Below, piece by piece: positions 53,325 to 64,000 of a stretch of DNA of 64,000 nucleotides. The DNA comes from Batkoa obscura (taxonomy: Eukaryota; Entomophthoromycota; Entomophthoromycetes; Entomophthorales; Batkoaceae), in NCBI GenBank assembly GCA_030770535.1, contig JASVEC010000022.1, forward strand, positions 310,001 through 374,000. Reading direction: 5' to 3'. Every line of letters starts with the position of its first letter. Within the stretch, counting starts at the first letter, position 1. The notes under the pieces are model-generated. The model made no database searches, was not told the origin of the DNA, and worked only from the letters and a program-made list of their open reading frames with translations. Made by a program: the position numbers and the translations under genes.

Positions 53325-54314
53325 ATGAATTCGACACTATATATGGAAAAGGTGGCCTTGCAGCCAACTAGTAGCTTCACTTCCGAAAGTACATATTACA
53401 GTAATTTGACCATTGCACTTTCGGTTTTATCTATCTTTTTCAACCTATTTACGTTTTATTTAGTAAAAAGGCAAGGCTTTAAAACATTTGATATGTGGAT
53501 GGCTAGTTTTTTGACGATTGGAGACGCTATATTTGTTACTTATAAACTTTGTCAAGCGGTAGCATTTAATATCATAGGGATTGAAACAATATTTTTAAAT
53601 GAAAATTATGGCCAATATGATGGCATCATCGAAGTTTCCTTCGTATTCTTTTCAGTTAGTTGTGTCGGGTTTTTGGCTTTATTAAGGTATTGGGCTCTAT
53701 GTTTAAAAAGGAAGTTAAAAGTATGGGTATGGGCTACTGTATTTGTGTTCCTTCAATTTTTTCATTTAGGAATATTGATAGGAGTGTTTGTTAATGAGGG
53801 CTTTATACTTATGCCTTTTCAAAGGTATTATTATCCTAATGCTCTTTCTGCTGTTTTTATAACAAGATTTACTGCTTGCTATATGTTAGTCCTTTGTTTT
53901 ATTTGTTTAATTTTGGTTAATTTCTGTTACACTTCTTTAGCTAAACGATTTGCCTGTTTACTAGAAAATAATAGAAATAGTGAATTAAATGACTCATTTT
54001 ACAACTTAAATTCTAATGTAAAAAAGCAGAAACGTAGTACATATATCAAAACAGGTATTATGTTGCTGCTTTATAACATTAGTGTAGGGCCTTTCATAGT
54101 GATTAGTATGAAAGAACAGATATTGACCCGGCTAAGAAGCAGTATTGAAGATTTTATAGTATTAGTTGCTGTAGTGTTCTTTACTGTGGTTAACCCAATG
54201 GTGCTAATGGTTTTACATGATAGTATTTGTACAGATATAAAATTAATATTTAGCTCACTTATCGATAAATTTAAAAAGAAAGAGCATACACTCAATTATG
54301 AATCAACTAAATAA
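53325..54314 (+). CDS. Seven-transmembrane GPCR-like receptor, copy 2
   Basis: 329 residues, intronless, full-length paralogue of the gene at 14691-15677 with roughly 70 percent identical residues by eye. Conserved landmarks: N-terminus MNSTLYMEKVALQPTSSF, helix 2 Asp (TIGDAIF), LLRYWALCL after helix 3, PFQRYYYPNALSA in the second outer loop, and VVNPMVLMVLHDSIC in helix 7. Variation is spread through the helices, with small changes in the third inner loop. The basic tail KFKKKEH is kept. Intact frames in both copies indicate that both are probably functional. Ligand and G-protein partner are unknown. Confidence 0.8.
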   Translation: MNSTLYMEKVALQPTSSFTSESTYYSNLTIALSVLSIFFNLFTFYLVKRQGFKTFDMWMASFLTIGDAIFVTYKLCQAVAFNIIGIETIFLNENYGQYDGIIEVSFVFFSVSCVGFLALLRYWALCLKRKLKVWVWATVFVFLQFFHLGILIGVFVNEGFILMPFQRYYYPNALSAVFITRFTACYMLVLCFICLILVNFCYTSLAKRFACLLENNRNSELNDSFYNLNSNVKKQKRSTYIKTGIMLLLYNISVGPFIVISMKEQILTRLRSSIEDFIVLVAVVFFTVVNPMVLMVLHDSICTDIKLIFSSLIDKFKKKEHTLNYESTK

Positions 54315-55200
54315 TATTACAAACGATACGCTTTATATTTAATAAAACCAAGTTAATAATTCATGTATATAAATTCATTTTTTTAGATGCCTTAATAGAG
54401 TTAAACAAAATGCTTTTAAATTGTTAGTTTTTTATTCAAGTTCGTTCATTAGTTTAGAAATTTAACCATGATGCTAAAGGAATTCAAAATAATAATACAA
54501 AAATAGATATAAGTAACATGATCAATAAGTATAGATAAAGATATTCCTTTGATTTATTATAAGAGATAAGCTCCTAGATGACTATTTTGTTAATAAGCAT
54601 CAACTAGTTAGAAGATAGGAAATTAGGTCCAAGGCAACAGGACCTCTTTGCCATTGTAACTTTTTTCTATTTTTGCTTTAGAGTAGTTAAAGTCGATTAC
54701 CCACGCTAAACGCCATTCTATAAAGAAAGATTGAGCCAATGGGATATAAAGCTCTTTATAAAAGAAAAACCTTTTATGCATTCTATGAATGGTCCGTGAC
54801 ATCTAAACACTAAAGTAAAAAGGGGGCAGTGTGTGCTTTGTTAAGATAAGACGAAAACTGATTCATAGTATATGGAAGGTTATGAGTTACTAATTTTATT
54901 GCAGGTATAATGATATACTATAAAGGATTTCCTGAAGGACATATAAGGAAACTGTAGTCTAAAAAGCCTTCCAAATTGTTATAAAATGGGCAGGGAGGAT
55001 TTATCTCTGGTTTGAAAGAGTTTATACTTACTCTGGTTGAGAAAATAGTACAGTTACTCTCCAGGATATAGCTAAATGAAAAAAGTGTACTTTAATGAGA
55101 ATGGTTTTTTAAAATTAGAATTATATATAAACGTGATTTTAAGTAAACAATATAAATGTGATTTCAAACAAACAGTATAGATTTATTTATTTTTATTGAT
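54315..55200. other. Intergenic, nothing recognised
   Basis: AT-rich region between the receptor and the 3' end of MET14; no gene found. Confidence 0.45.
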
Positions 55201-56000
55201 TTATAATTTATTATCAATTAATTTATTTTGTTTTAAATGATCAATAATAATCTAAAAATATAATTAAATAACTAGTCAAAAAAAAGGAAAACGCTTACAT
55301 TAACAGCTTCATCAACAGTAACTAGGTGATTATTAATTAAAATCTCTGGGTTTAATGGTGCTTCATAAGGTGATGAAATACCAGTAAATTCTTTAATAAT
55401 GCCTTCGCGTGCTTTTTGATATAACCCCTTTGGATCCCTTTTCTCAGCTATTTCTAAAGGTACATGAATATAAACCTAGTTTACAATGAATAAATTGAAT
55501 GTTCAGTGTAAATTTTTTTACCTCAAGAAAGTTTAAATTATCCTTCAAGTGAATAGACCTAGCAAATTCACGATCTTTAATAAAGGGAGAAATAAAAGAA
55601 GTAATGGTAACTACACCACTGTGGTTAAACAGCTTTGCTACCTAAATGCATATGACTATTGTATACTGATCAGTGTTATATAATGTAGCTTACTTCACTT
55701 ATTCTTCTTATGTTTTCAATTCTGTCTTCATTTGAAAAGCCTAAATCTTTATTTAATCCAAATCTAACGTTATCACCATCTAAACGATAGCTTTGGATAC
55801 CACTTTGGATTAGCTTTTTCTCTAATAGTATAGCAATAGTTGATTTCCCACTACCGCTTAGTCCTGTTAACCATATTGTCACTCCCTAGTCTATGTTAGT
55901 ATTTTATTTATAAATTAGTCACATAGGTTACCTTTTGTTGATTATATTGGGCTCTTTCTTCATCCGTAATGCCTTCTGACCATGTAATATTTGTTGCCAT
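55201..56000 (-). CDS. MET14: Adenylylsulfate (APS) kinase
   Basis: Five exons: 56000-55932, 55885-55694, 55641-55522, 55475-55299, 55251-55201, giving 202 residues, the same as yeast Met14. P-loop GLSGSGKST is at residues 31-39. Substrate-binding motifs follow: [17 protein letters not shown], then [27 protein letters not shown], and [19 protein letters not shown] with the family ending around [10 protein letters not shown]. It phosphorylates APS to PAPS in sulfate assimilation, in the cytosol. All introns are short with GTA donors. The last 17 residues come from a separate exon. Confidence 0.96.
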
Positions 56001-56212
56001 TTGTTAAAGTAAGGGTTTTAATTTGAAATCAAATAAAAAGTATTGTGCTATGTTACTTATTTCTTGTTATTTATACTATCTTTGATTGCTATAACTCCAA
56101 TTTTTGTATCATTTTTGATTTTTTTACATCTTTTTTTTGTTTTATGGTGTCATGATACCTCTATTTCCATATTTGGGCAGCTCTTTGATTTTTACATACA
56201 ACTTTAATAGCA

Positions 56213-56314
56213 TATGGGGGTGTTTTTTGGTTTCATTACTTTTTCTATTTTTAAGCGCTATTTAAGTGGAAAAACTGCTAGTGAAATTCTTAAACAAAAA
56301 AATACATCCCCATA
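56213..56314 (-). mobile_element. MITE family copy 15
   Basis: Minus-oriented, TATGGGGGTGTTTTTTGG at the left and TACATCCCCATA at the right, TA on both sides. It separates two divergent-side promoters and is the last copy in the window. Confidence 0.9.
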
Positions 56315-56486
56315 TTATTAAAAACATTAATAATCTAAAATGTCAGGTCAAGAATGATTAAATTGGTGTTCTGTAATTTTATAATTTAAACAAATAATTA
56401 AATTAATATATACAATATTTATTATAATAAATCTAAAACTTATAGAAAATACAGATAATGAATAAACTCATTAGATACACATAAAA

Positions 56487-57380
56487 TTAAATTAACTTTG
56501 GTTTAAGTTTAGCAACAAAGGTAATAAATGTAGCAATTTGTTGAATAACACTTAAATTATTAGGGATAGCGTAATGATCACCAAATTCACCATTAACTAA
56601 AGTAGTATTAAAACCAAGTCCATTTAATTTATCCTGGAAATGAAAGGATTGATTTTGATGTACTAAAGGATCCTGAATAGAATTTATTAATAATACTTGG
56701 GGTAATGCTGGGTAATGAATAGTATCAATTGCTTTCTTTGAAATAAACTGGGGTGATGCTTGTTTCCAGATAGTTGTATTGCTTTTATTAGAGTTATCAT
56801 CACTAAAAGCAATATTTAGAAATTTTTTACCATAATTATAATCTTGTTTATATAATAATGGTAAATCAAAGATACCACCTAATGAAATAACTCCTTTAAT
56901 TTTAGATACAGAATGTAATGTATGATTATCTTTAGATAAATAGTGGTTAGCATTAAGTGTCATCATACTTGAAATTTGACTACCAGCAGAATGTCCACCT
57001 AAGAATATTAAGTCTGGGTTGATATTGAACTGTTTGTTGTTATTTAGAATATGCGAAAATCCTTTAAAGCAATCAAGGATATGGTCTGGATATCTAATGA
57101 AATTACTTGAAGAACTCAAACGATAATTTAATACAACAGTAGCAACACCAAGATCGGCTAATTTGGAAGCAAACTCACTATCATCTCTTTTGTCTCCTGA
57201 TACCCATGCTCCACCATGAATCCAGATCAATAAAGGAGTATTGATATTTTGATCTTTTGGTAAATATACATCATAGCTGTTAATCCAATTTGATGTATCA
57301 CCAGTATACGTTATATTCTGAAGATTATTGATCGGTAATAAAAGTTTACTTTTAAGTGAGATATGTGGCCAAACAATCAT
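56487..57380 (-). CDS. Alpha/beta hydrolase, kynurenine formamidase-like
   Basis: 297 residues, single exon. The oxyanion motif HGGAW is at residues 55-59, the nucleophile elbow GGHSAG places Ser131, and the rest of the triad fits Asp237 (NSIQDPLV) and His269 (FGDHYAI). This layout matches the arylformamidase/BD-FAE type carboxylesterases that hydrolyse N-formylkynurenine or steryl/acyl esters. No signal peptide. Like the acetyltransferase it has no intron. The substrate is not determined from sequence. Confidence 0.88.
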   Translation of the reverse strand: MIVWPHISLKSKLLLPINNLQNITYTGDTSNWINSYDVYLPKDQNINTPLLIWIHGGAWVSGDKRDDSEFASKLADLGVATVVLNYRLSSSSNFIRYPDHILDCFKGFSHILNNNKQFNINPDLIFLGGHSAGSQISSMMTLNANHYLSKDNHTLHSVSKIKGVISLGGIFDLPLLYKQDYNYGKKFLNIAFSDDNSNKSNTTIWKQASPQFISKKAIDTIHYPALPQVLLINSIQDPLVHQNQSFHFQDKLNGLGFNTTLVNGEFGDHYAIPNNLSVIQQIATFITFVAKLKPKLI

Positions 57381-58640
57381 ATTTATTCAATTTTTTATAA
57401 TCTTTATCATTATTTCCTTAGTTTATTTATACTTAAAGCCGTTATCTGGTTACTACAATGCTAGCTTATGATTTAATGAAAAACGGTACAAATGTTATTA
57501 CTTTGAGACTGTTTAATGAACAAAATTTAATCTATGAAGCTGTAAACTGTTTTGATGTTCTAGTATATTAGGTGATTCTATTGTGTATGACTTTTTTTCT
57601 GCTTTGAATCATTTTATTAATTGTTATACCTAAAGTTTAAAATCTCAAATAACTTATTAAGTTTTTTAGTTAATTATCAATAGATTTAAGTGACTTTAAA
57701 AAATATACTGCGGCAAAATCAAATGTTCCTATTATTGTGCTTTAATCTATGACAATTTTTTTTATTATATGAACAATTTGGTTTTATTTTTATCATGTTC
57801 TTATAGTGATAGGTCTAATTAGATGAAATAAAGACATGATGCTTAAATAACATAACGTTGACTTAATCATATTAAGATTGACTTTTTATCTTGTTTAGTT
57901 TATTAAAACATTTACATTTATTTGCTTAATTTCTATTTATCAAAATAAAGTTAATATTTATTAATTGAATGATGTAGTATAAATTATACTAATTTTTCAA
58001 AAAAAAGAAAAAGAAAATATTTAACATATTAGAAATAAATACGTTTTACTACAATGAGAAATATTATAAATATCCTATAAGATTAAAAAAGAATAAGTAT
58101 AATATTATTGGCTCATTTTAATAGTAAAAAGTGAATTTGATCCTACGTCAAGATGTAAACTTTTAGTGACTTTACTTCCAATATAAATCTAAAAGTTTAT
58201 ACAAATGATATTTAAAAATGAAAATAATGACAAACATTTGATTAGTTAGTATTTAGTATTTTTAAAATTATTTGAAATTGTTAATTTTTATTATAGTATG
58301 TATTATACTAAAACTTGGTTTTAATTTGATAATAAATAAATAGTTATTTAAATTAATAAATAGTGTTTTTTTAAATTAACAAAATAGTTTCTATAATGAT
58401 ACATTGATTTGTTATATCTTTGAAGAAAGCGTTTATTTTTGCTTAATATTTTTTTTCATTACTTAATTTTTATTATTATTATTTAATATTTTTTATTATT
58501 ACTTAATATTCTGTATTACAGCATCATATAATATTAATATACTTCAAAAATAACTTTTCTAATTATACTTATCTGAAATATATACTGGCTTTTCAATAGT
58601 TGCAGATTACTTGGAAACTTCTTTTTTAAAGCTTTTATGT
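57381..58640. other. Intergenic, nothing recognised
   Basis: Very AT-rich. Contains short ATT-rich low-complexity near 58460-58510 but no gene. Confidence 0.45.
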
Positions 58641-58718
58641 TAGCTATTAATGTTTAGCTATTAATGTTTAGCTATTAATGTTTAGCTATTAATGTTTAGC
58701 TATTAATGTTTAGCTATT
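58641..58718. repeat. 14-bp tandem repeat, about 5.5 copies
   Basis: The unit TAGCTATTAATGTT repeats perfectly at 58641, 58655, 58669, 58683 and 58697, followed by a partial unit. Confidence 0.95.
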
Positions 58719-59351
58719 TATAAAAATATTAATATTTTAGATTTCTCTTCATCACGTTGCCTTAGTTAATTATAACTAATTGTTTTTTTCTATTTAAAAA
58801 AAGCTACTAAATATAGATGTAAAATGATTAGGATTTCATTTGCTTATTTCTTATAAAATAAGGAATAGCTAAACCGAATATTTTTTTCTGAGTATCTCCA
58901 GTAAGTTATCATCGTCATTTAAGCTATTATCATTTCAATGTAATTAAAATCAATTAGTATTAACTTTTAAGATTTAAAAATGTTTCATACTTCAACTCTA
59001 AATCCGTAAAATGAATAAGCAAAATCGTATAAGAGTAATTATAAAGTAATAAAAAATTAACACACCCATTAATAATGAAATTTATGAATAAAATCAAATA
59101 ACAAGTTCTTTTGTTTAAGAAATTGACTAATCATTAATCTCAATTTTAAATAACTTGTAAAGTGAACATGGTAATAAGATAATAAAACATAAAGCTACGA
59201 AAAGAAAGTCATTTGTATTTTTACAAGTTGGCATCAACTTTTATGACTCTAAAATAGTATTTTGTAAAGTGATGGAATAAACTTGTGAAAGCTAAAGCTA
59301 TAATCAGAATGATATTTAAAGCATTACTATGTAATTTGGATTAAAAGTTAT

Positions 59352-59409
59352 AAACTTAAATAATAAACTTAAATAATAAACTTAAATAATAAACTTAAAT
59401 AATAAACTT
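59352..59409. repeat. 13-bp tandem repeat, about 4.5 copies
   Basis: The unit AAACTTAAATAAT repeats perfectly at 59352, 59365, 59378 and 59391, followed by a partial unit. Confidence 0.95.
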
Positions 59410-59714
59410 CAAAATTAAATTTAATAACATGAGACTAAAATAATAAGCTTAACAATAATAAACATTTCATTCAAAACCCCAACAAAACTAATGATTTCTT
59501 GCTTATATACCATATTAAGTAATATTAGTACATTGATATTAAAAAATTAGCCCATATAAGTGACAATCTACTGAAAAATAAGGTCAAGTAGTATCAAATG
59601 ACTTGGACGATTTAAAACAACCAATTTAAAGATAAGGTAAGAGTAAGAGTATAAAAAGATAGATAACAATCAATAAACTTTTGTTTTCCTTTTTATTTCG
59701 ATTTGAAGTACAAA

Positions 59715-59754
59715 ATGAGTGGAAGTCAACAAAACAAAAACACAATCGAATATC

Positions 59755-59822
<68 letters not shown>

Positions 59823-61229
59823 CCTTCATCAACCGATGATCAAAAAATCAATAAAAAAATCAACCAAATTGAAGATTTATATTCAAAGTTTATGATTGAT
59901 AATGCCAATGTTAATCAACTCAGTCCTAAAGCCACTACTCCACCAGGATTCGGGTTGGATAATTTAATGTTCGATTTCAACAAGTTCGCGATCGATGATA
60001 CTAAAGATACATTATTTGATTCCATCTGGAACAAAAGTAATCAAAGTTCTACTCTTACCACATCATCGTATGTTAAGAATAAAAGTAAATCCATGTCTGA
60101 AATGAATCTTAATTTGAATATCAAAAAGTCACTTCAAACTTCTATTCACAATCCGCAATTTCATTCTAAAGATAATGTAAAGACATCGCATGGAGTTAGT
60201 AACAGTTCGAATGTACAAGCTCAATTATCCAGAATTAATCACTTCAATGAATATACCATAAGATTGTTATTAAGTGATAAGGAAGCAGGTGTAATCTTTA
60301 AACCAGAAGTCAATGTGCTATATAATTTGAGTAAAAATAAAGTAAAAGTATCGATTACGAAGCCATCAATTATTCCAAACATTAATGATCGTATATTAAC
60401 ATTACAAGGGACTGTTGAAAATGTTGCAAAGAGTGTTTCTACTTTATCGAAGATTTGGACTCAAAACGAGGAAACAAGTACCATTTATATCAAAGGTGGT
60501 ATAAACTCACGTAAGTTAACAGAAGAGCATACTTTTGTACGATTACTTGTATGTGATCTAATGATTGGTTCCATTCTTGGTACAAAAGGATCTAATGTAA
60601 AACAAATTGAGTCAATTAGTGGGGTTAAATTAATTGCTTTTAAAGGTAAATTACCTGAATGTAATGATAGGATGATTGAATTACAAGGTAATGTCACTAG
60701 TATTTATATATCAATGTTGATCATTGGGGATAAATTATATAATTGTAAAATACTCAATGGAGTTGTTGTGAATTATGATCCCAATAATACAGTTTCAGGT
60801 ATTGTTAAAGATGTTTTGGATAAACGTGAGCCATTACATCCATATCCTGGGAAACGTATTGTTCAAGCAAATCAGGATACTATTTCCCCACTTCATAGTC
60901 ATAGTAGTAATGAGTCATTAAAGCCATCTTCACTCCATTACCGTAGTAGGTCACATCCAAACATGAGAAAAGAGCCACAAGTAGATAATCTAATGAAACG
61001 AGAGATTATTGTCCATTCTGATATCTTATATATTCTTCAAGAGAAAAGTAAGAGAGATTTGGATTTATTAGATAGTGAAGAAGATTCTTTATTAAATATA
61101 TCAATTACACAAGAAAACTTTGGTTACACTAAAATCACTATTGTTGGTAATCAAAACTCTTGCTTAAGAGCTTTTAATATCTATGATTTTTATATCAAAG
61201 TTATCCGTAAGGATATTAAATTTATTTAG
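59715..61229 (+). CDS. KH-domain RNA-binding protein with Asn tract
   Basis: 504 residues, single exon, from the first ATG in the frame. Residues 15-35 are a 21-residue Asn run encoded by AAT repeats. A degenerate first KH-like domain (~178-240) begins IRLLLSDKEAGVIF; the second (~272-340) is canonical, VRLLVCDLMIGSILGTKGSN with the GxxG loop GTKG at 289-292; the C-terminal ~70 residues (REIIVHSDILYILQ...ITIVGNQNS) resemble a third KH fold without GxxG. Three KH domains in this order recall yeast Pbp2/Hek2 and PCBP-type proteins, which bind poly-C or AU-rich mRNA. Only the second domain seems fit to hold RNA. Confidence 0.82.
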
Positions 61230-61811
61230 GCTGTGCCGTTAGCTCATACTCGTATTATTGGCAATAATAAAATTTATTTATTTGCTGGGATGTATTTATT
61301 GTCGTATATTTTATTGTTTTGTTTTGCTTTGTTTTGTTTTAATATTGCTGTATCTCAAAGTATCAACTTTGTGTATTACGTTTTTTATGTCTGACATTAA
61401 TTAGAATTTTATTTATTTCTTAAAAGTAAAGAAATAATTAGATATACGCTATTACAAATTCACAACTACTTTCTTATTACTATGAGAATAATTATAATGA
61501 TAAATTAAACAGAAATATTGTTCACGATTTGATTATAATAACCCTTTGATAAATTTTAAATAGAAGCCAACTCTAATTCTAAAAATAAATGTTTAATTTA
61601 AATATAATAACTTGTTGCTGTATGATATAATATTGTTATAAAGTATTTAACAAGAAGCCATTAAAATTACAATTAAAATTACAATACAGCTATGGAATAA
61701 TCTAGCCAAATAAAATTGATTAATAGCCACCTAGAATAAGAACCAATAAAAAAAGGAATAATTCTAATAAAAAAAATTAAAACTTTCAGATAAATAGATT
61801 TTTCTAAAAAA
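61230..61811. other. Intergenic, nothing recognised
   Basis: AT-rich spacer between two plus-strand genes; a G/T-rich stretch near 61300-61340 follows the KH gene. Confidence 0.45.
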
Positions 61812-63069
61812 ATGGTACGTATTCAATTAAGTAACGGAATCAAAAATGGGATGAGATATTTATTCAATGTCACTTTGGGAACCAAGATATTAGCCTCAAT
61901 TATTTTGGTTTTAACTTTGATTCAATGGGCTCTAAATAATACGAATTTCAACCTGGCCTTATCTGCTAAAAAGTATCTCTTGTATGTTATGCGTATGCTG
62001 TAAATGTTAACTTTTAAATTAGTTTTTTGTTCCAGCCTTGGACTATTATAACCTTTTTTTTAATTGAAAAAAATTTATTTTCTGTAAGGGATAATATTAA
62101 TAATATAAAAACAAAGGCTAATATTTTTTTAGTTGATTGTTAATGTTGTTGCTCTTGTAGGGTTTGGAAATTTATTAGAAAATCTTTGGGGAACAATGGA
62201 GTTTATGAAGTTTGTATTTGTATCCAATTTTTTATCTTCTATTTCCTATTGCTTATTCTTACTTACTATCTTTGCTTTTACTGCTAATCAAAATATATTG
62301 TAAGTTTATTTATTTTAATTTGCTCCATTATTAATTTGTATAGGGAAATTAAAACAATGGGTTTAACTTGCTTGATAGCTTCTTTTACTGTTGCATTAAA
62401 ACAGAGTTACCCTGAGTATAAAGTAAAACTATTTAAAACATTTGGTTTCAAACTTAAAGTAAGTGACAATTTTTAATGACAGATCTAAATCTAACATTTT
62501 TTTAGCAATTACCAAGTATTTTCTTATCAATAATCACTATTTTATCTGTAATTTTGACCTCCTTTTTACCCAATATGATTTTGAGTTGGAACGGTGTATT
62601 TATTTCTTGGATTTATTTACGCTTCTTTAAAATTACTGATGGTATTTGTGGAGATCGTAGTGAAACATTTTCTTTTGTTTCTTTTTTCCCAACTTTATTT
62701 AGGTAATTTTTAAGATAGTATAATCAAGTCATGTCAATGCTAATGATGATTTTACATTTAAATATAGACCTCCATTGAAGATAGTATCCAACTTTTGTTT
62801 TAATATATTAGTTCAATTAAGGATATGTCGCCCAATTCATACAATATCTAGCTATGATTTAGAATCAGGAACTGCTACTGCCTCAGTCAGAAGTAATCCA
62901 ACACCAGTTCATTTATCATTAGATTCTGAGCGTAGAAAGTAATTTGATCAATCTTATTCAAGTAATTTATACTAATTTAATTAGGGCATTAGCATTAAAA
63001 GCTTTAGATGAAAGATTAAGGCTTTCAAATCCTACTAACTCAATGTCAAGTAAATCTAACGATGTTTAA
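61812..63069 (+). CDS. TMEM115: TMEM115 orthologue (rhomboid-like Golgi membrane protein)
   Basis: Seven exons: 61812-61981, 62023-62083, 62133-62299, 62344-62458, 62506-62702, 62768-62938, 62985-63069, giving 321 residues. Landmarks in order: first membrane segment ILASIILVLTLIQWAL, PWTIITFFLIEKN, GFGNLLENLWGTMEF, TCLIASFTVALKQSYPE, NGVFISWIYLRFFKI, FSFVSFFPTLFRPPL, ICRPIHTISSYDLESG, and the C-terminal helix ALALKALDERLR. These match TMEM115/yeast YOL107W, an inactive rhomboid-fold protein of the Golgi involved in retrograde transport and glycosylation. Intron 1 was placed at a GTATGT donor (41 nt) because it restores the frame; a GTAAAT donor further on would leave an intron of only 23 nt. 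Confidence 0.85.
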
Positions 63070-63189
63070 TTCTTTAATAATATAACTTTATACAATGGAG
63101 GCTATTAAGTATTATTTAATATGCTTAAAATTTGCAATAAAAAAAATCATAAAAAACACAGAATTAATTAATCCAACTAATTTTATTTA

Positions 63190-64000
63190 CTAATCAGATT
63201 TATTTGTTAGAAAAATGTGATATTTGTTGATGTAGTTTATACGTTCACTATTCTTTAATTTTAATAGATTAATTAAATTTTCTGGTTGATTATTTAATTT
63301 ATAATTGATTTTAATCAATATTTTTAATAAATCATTATTGAACTCTTCAAGATGTTGAGTACTCTTTAAAAAAAATTCAATTCCTTTATCTAAATCTAGA
63401 TTATCTAAACAGTTTATCAAAATGGTATGAAAGATTCCAAAGCTAAGTTTTAATTTTGATACTAAAAACAACTTCAGTAAGTCATCATATTTTTCTTTCA
63501 ACTTCAATAAATTATATAACTTTAACAAATGATGAAAAGGCTGGGAAATTAAATGAAGGTCTGGACGTTCCATATACTTGATTAACACTTTTTCGGCACT
63601 TTGATGGTCAAATTGTGCGCAATAACCTTGTACTAAATAGGTAAATGTAATTGAATTGCTTTTTACTGAATATTCCTTTTCAAAAAGTTGAACCACTTTC
63701 TCAGCAAGTTCCATATCGCCTTGTTCTATCATTCCTTCAAGCATCAAATTTAAGGAAACATAGTTTGGTATCAAATAATGCTTATTAACCTCAGATTGAA
63801 AATATTCCAAAACTTTATTACTTAGCTCACCTTGTTTGTATTTGAATTGAATGTAAATATTCAATGACTGTATCGAGGGTTGAATTCTATTATAAACTAT
63901 GTCTATTTCTTTAAACAAATTCCTATTTAAATAACACAACATTAACTTATTAAAAAATCGCACGTTAGTTTGAGTGAACTTTACATGTTGAACCAGCTGG
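63190..64000 (-). CDS. Pentatricopeptide-type helical repeat protein (5' part outside the window)
   Basis: At least 269 residues; the frame is open to the window end, so the true start lies beyond 64000. A GTG at 63963 is not taken as the start because the frame continues upstream (FTQTNVRFFNKL). The protein is built of ~35-residue helix pairs with PPR-like features: NYVSLNLMLEGMIEQGDMEL, AEKVVQLFEKEY, SITFTYLVQGYCAQFDHQSA, EKVLIKYMERPDL. Such proteins bind single-stranded RNA in mitochondria and process or stabilise organelle transcripts. The N-terminal targeting part cannot be seen. Confidence 0.7.
   Translation of the reverse strand, partial: QLVQHVKFTQTNVRFFNKLMLCYLNRNLFKEIDIVYNRIQPSIQSLNIYIQFKYKQGELSNKVLEYFQSEVNKHYLIPNYVSLNLMLEGMIEQGDMELAEKVVQLFEKEYSVKSNSITFTYLVQGYCAQFDHQSAEKVLIKYMERPDLHLISQPFHHLLKLYNLLKLKEKYDDLLKLFLVSKLKLSFGIFHTILINCLDNLDLDKGIEFFLKSTQHLEEFNNDLLKILIKINYKLNNQPENLINLLKLKNSERINYINKYHIFLTNKSD

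Noticed and set aside
59626-59832. Poly-Tyr minus-strand frame
   Set aside because: Antisense of the AAT repeat in the KH-domain gene.
1-64000. CRISPR arrays, operons, riboswitches, phage elements
   Set aside because: Spliceosomal introns, nuclear-type genes and tRNA structure show a eukaryotic genome; no spaced direct-repeat array was found.

Overview
The window looks like a nuclear contig of an early-diverging (zygomycete-grade) fungus, most likely an entomophthoralean such as Conidiobolus. The evidence is the strong A+T bias, many short GT-AG introns (mostly 32-100 nt), orthologues of QCR6, YTH1, APS kinase, Cdc50 and a mitoribosomal protein, Asn-rich tracts, and small intronless family A GPCR-like receptors of the kind expanded in that group. 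The organism assignment is an inference from protein character, not from a database search.

Left arm (1-23 kb): a LINE scrap at the window edge, a tail-to-tail pair of aldo/keto reductases (1872-3031 and 3158-4353), an M1 aminopeptidase (5728-8535), then a fast-changing accessory region. It holds four divergent pairs of tiny secreted proteins (units A, B, D, E), a GPCR-like receptor (14691-15677) with a decayed relative beside it, two identical tRNA-Lys(CUU) genes, a near-perfect 103-bp palindrome, and many copies of a ~100-bp inverted-repeat element (MITE).

Central block (23-45 kb): compact, intron-rich housekeeping genes with no MITE copies between 28.3 and 45.8 kb: a WD40 protein, a decayed gene region, a dysbindin-like protein, a syntaxin-6/Tlg1 Qc-SNARE with what reads as a U12-type AT-AC intron, an AN1 zinc-finger protein ending in a CaaX box, CPSF30/Yth1, QCR6, an unrecognised protein, a PDRG1/prefoldin-like protein, an mS42-like mitoribosomal protein with a degenerate superoxide dismutase fold, a calmodulin-like protein, a universal stress protein, a Cdc50-family flippase subunit and a PSP1-domain protein.

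Right arm (45-64 kb): an intronless arylamine N-acetyltransferase, then a second accessory island with an inverted, nearly identical copy of the secreted-protein pair (unit C), a third identical tRNA-Lys, further MITEs, a LINE remnant and a second intact GPCR-like receptor. Beyond it lie APS kinase (MET14), an intronless alpha/beta hydrolase, a KH-domain protein with a 21-residue Asn tract, a TMEM115 orthologue, and a pentatricopeptide-type protein cut by the window end.

The most distinctive system is the five-copy divergent cassette. Each unit has a ~55-60 aa secreted protein with one copy, and a ~95-110 aa secreted protein with two copies, of a Thr/Val-rich module ending in CPT..P(YY). The two genes face away from each other across a shared promoter region, and the cassettes sit among GPCRs, tRNA-Lys genes and MITEs.
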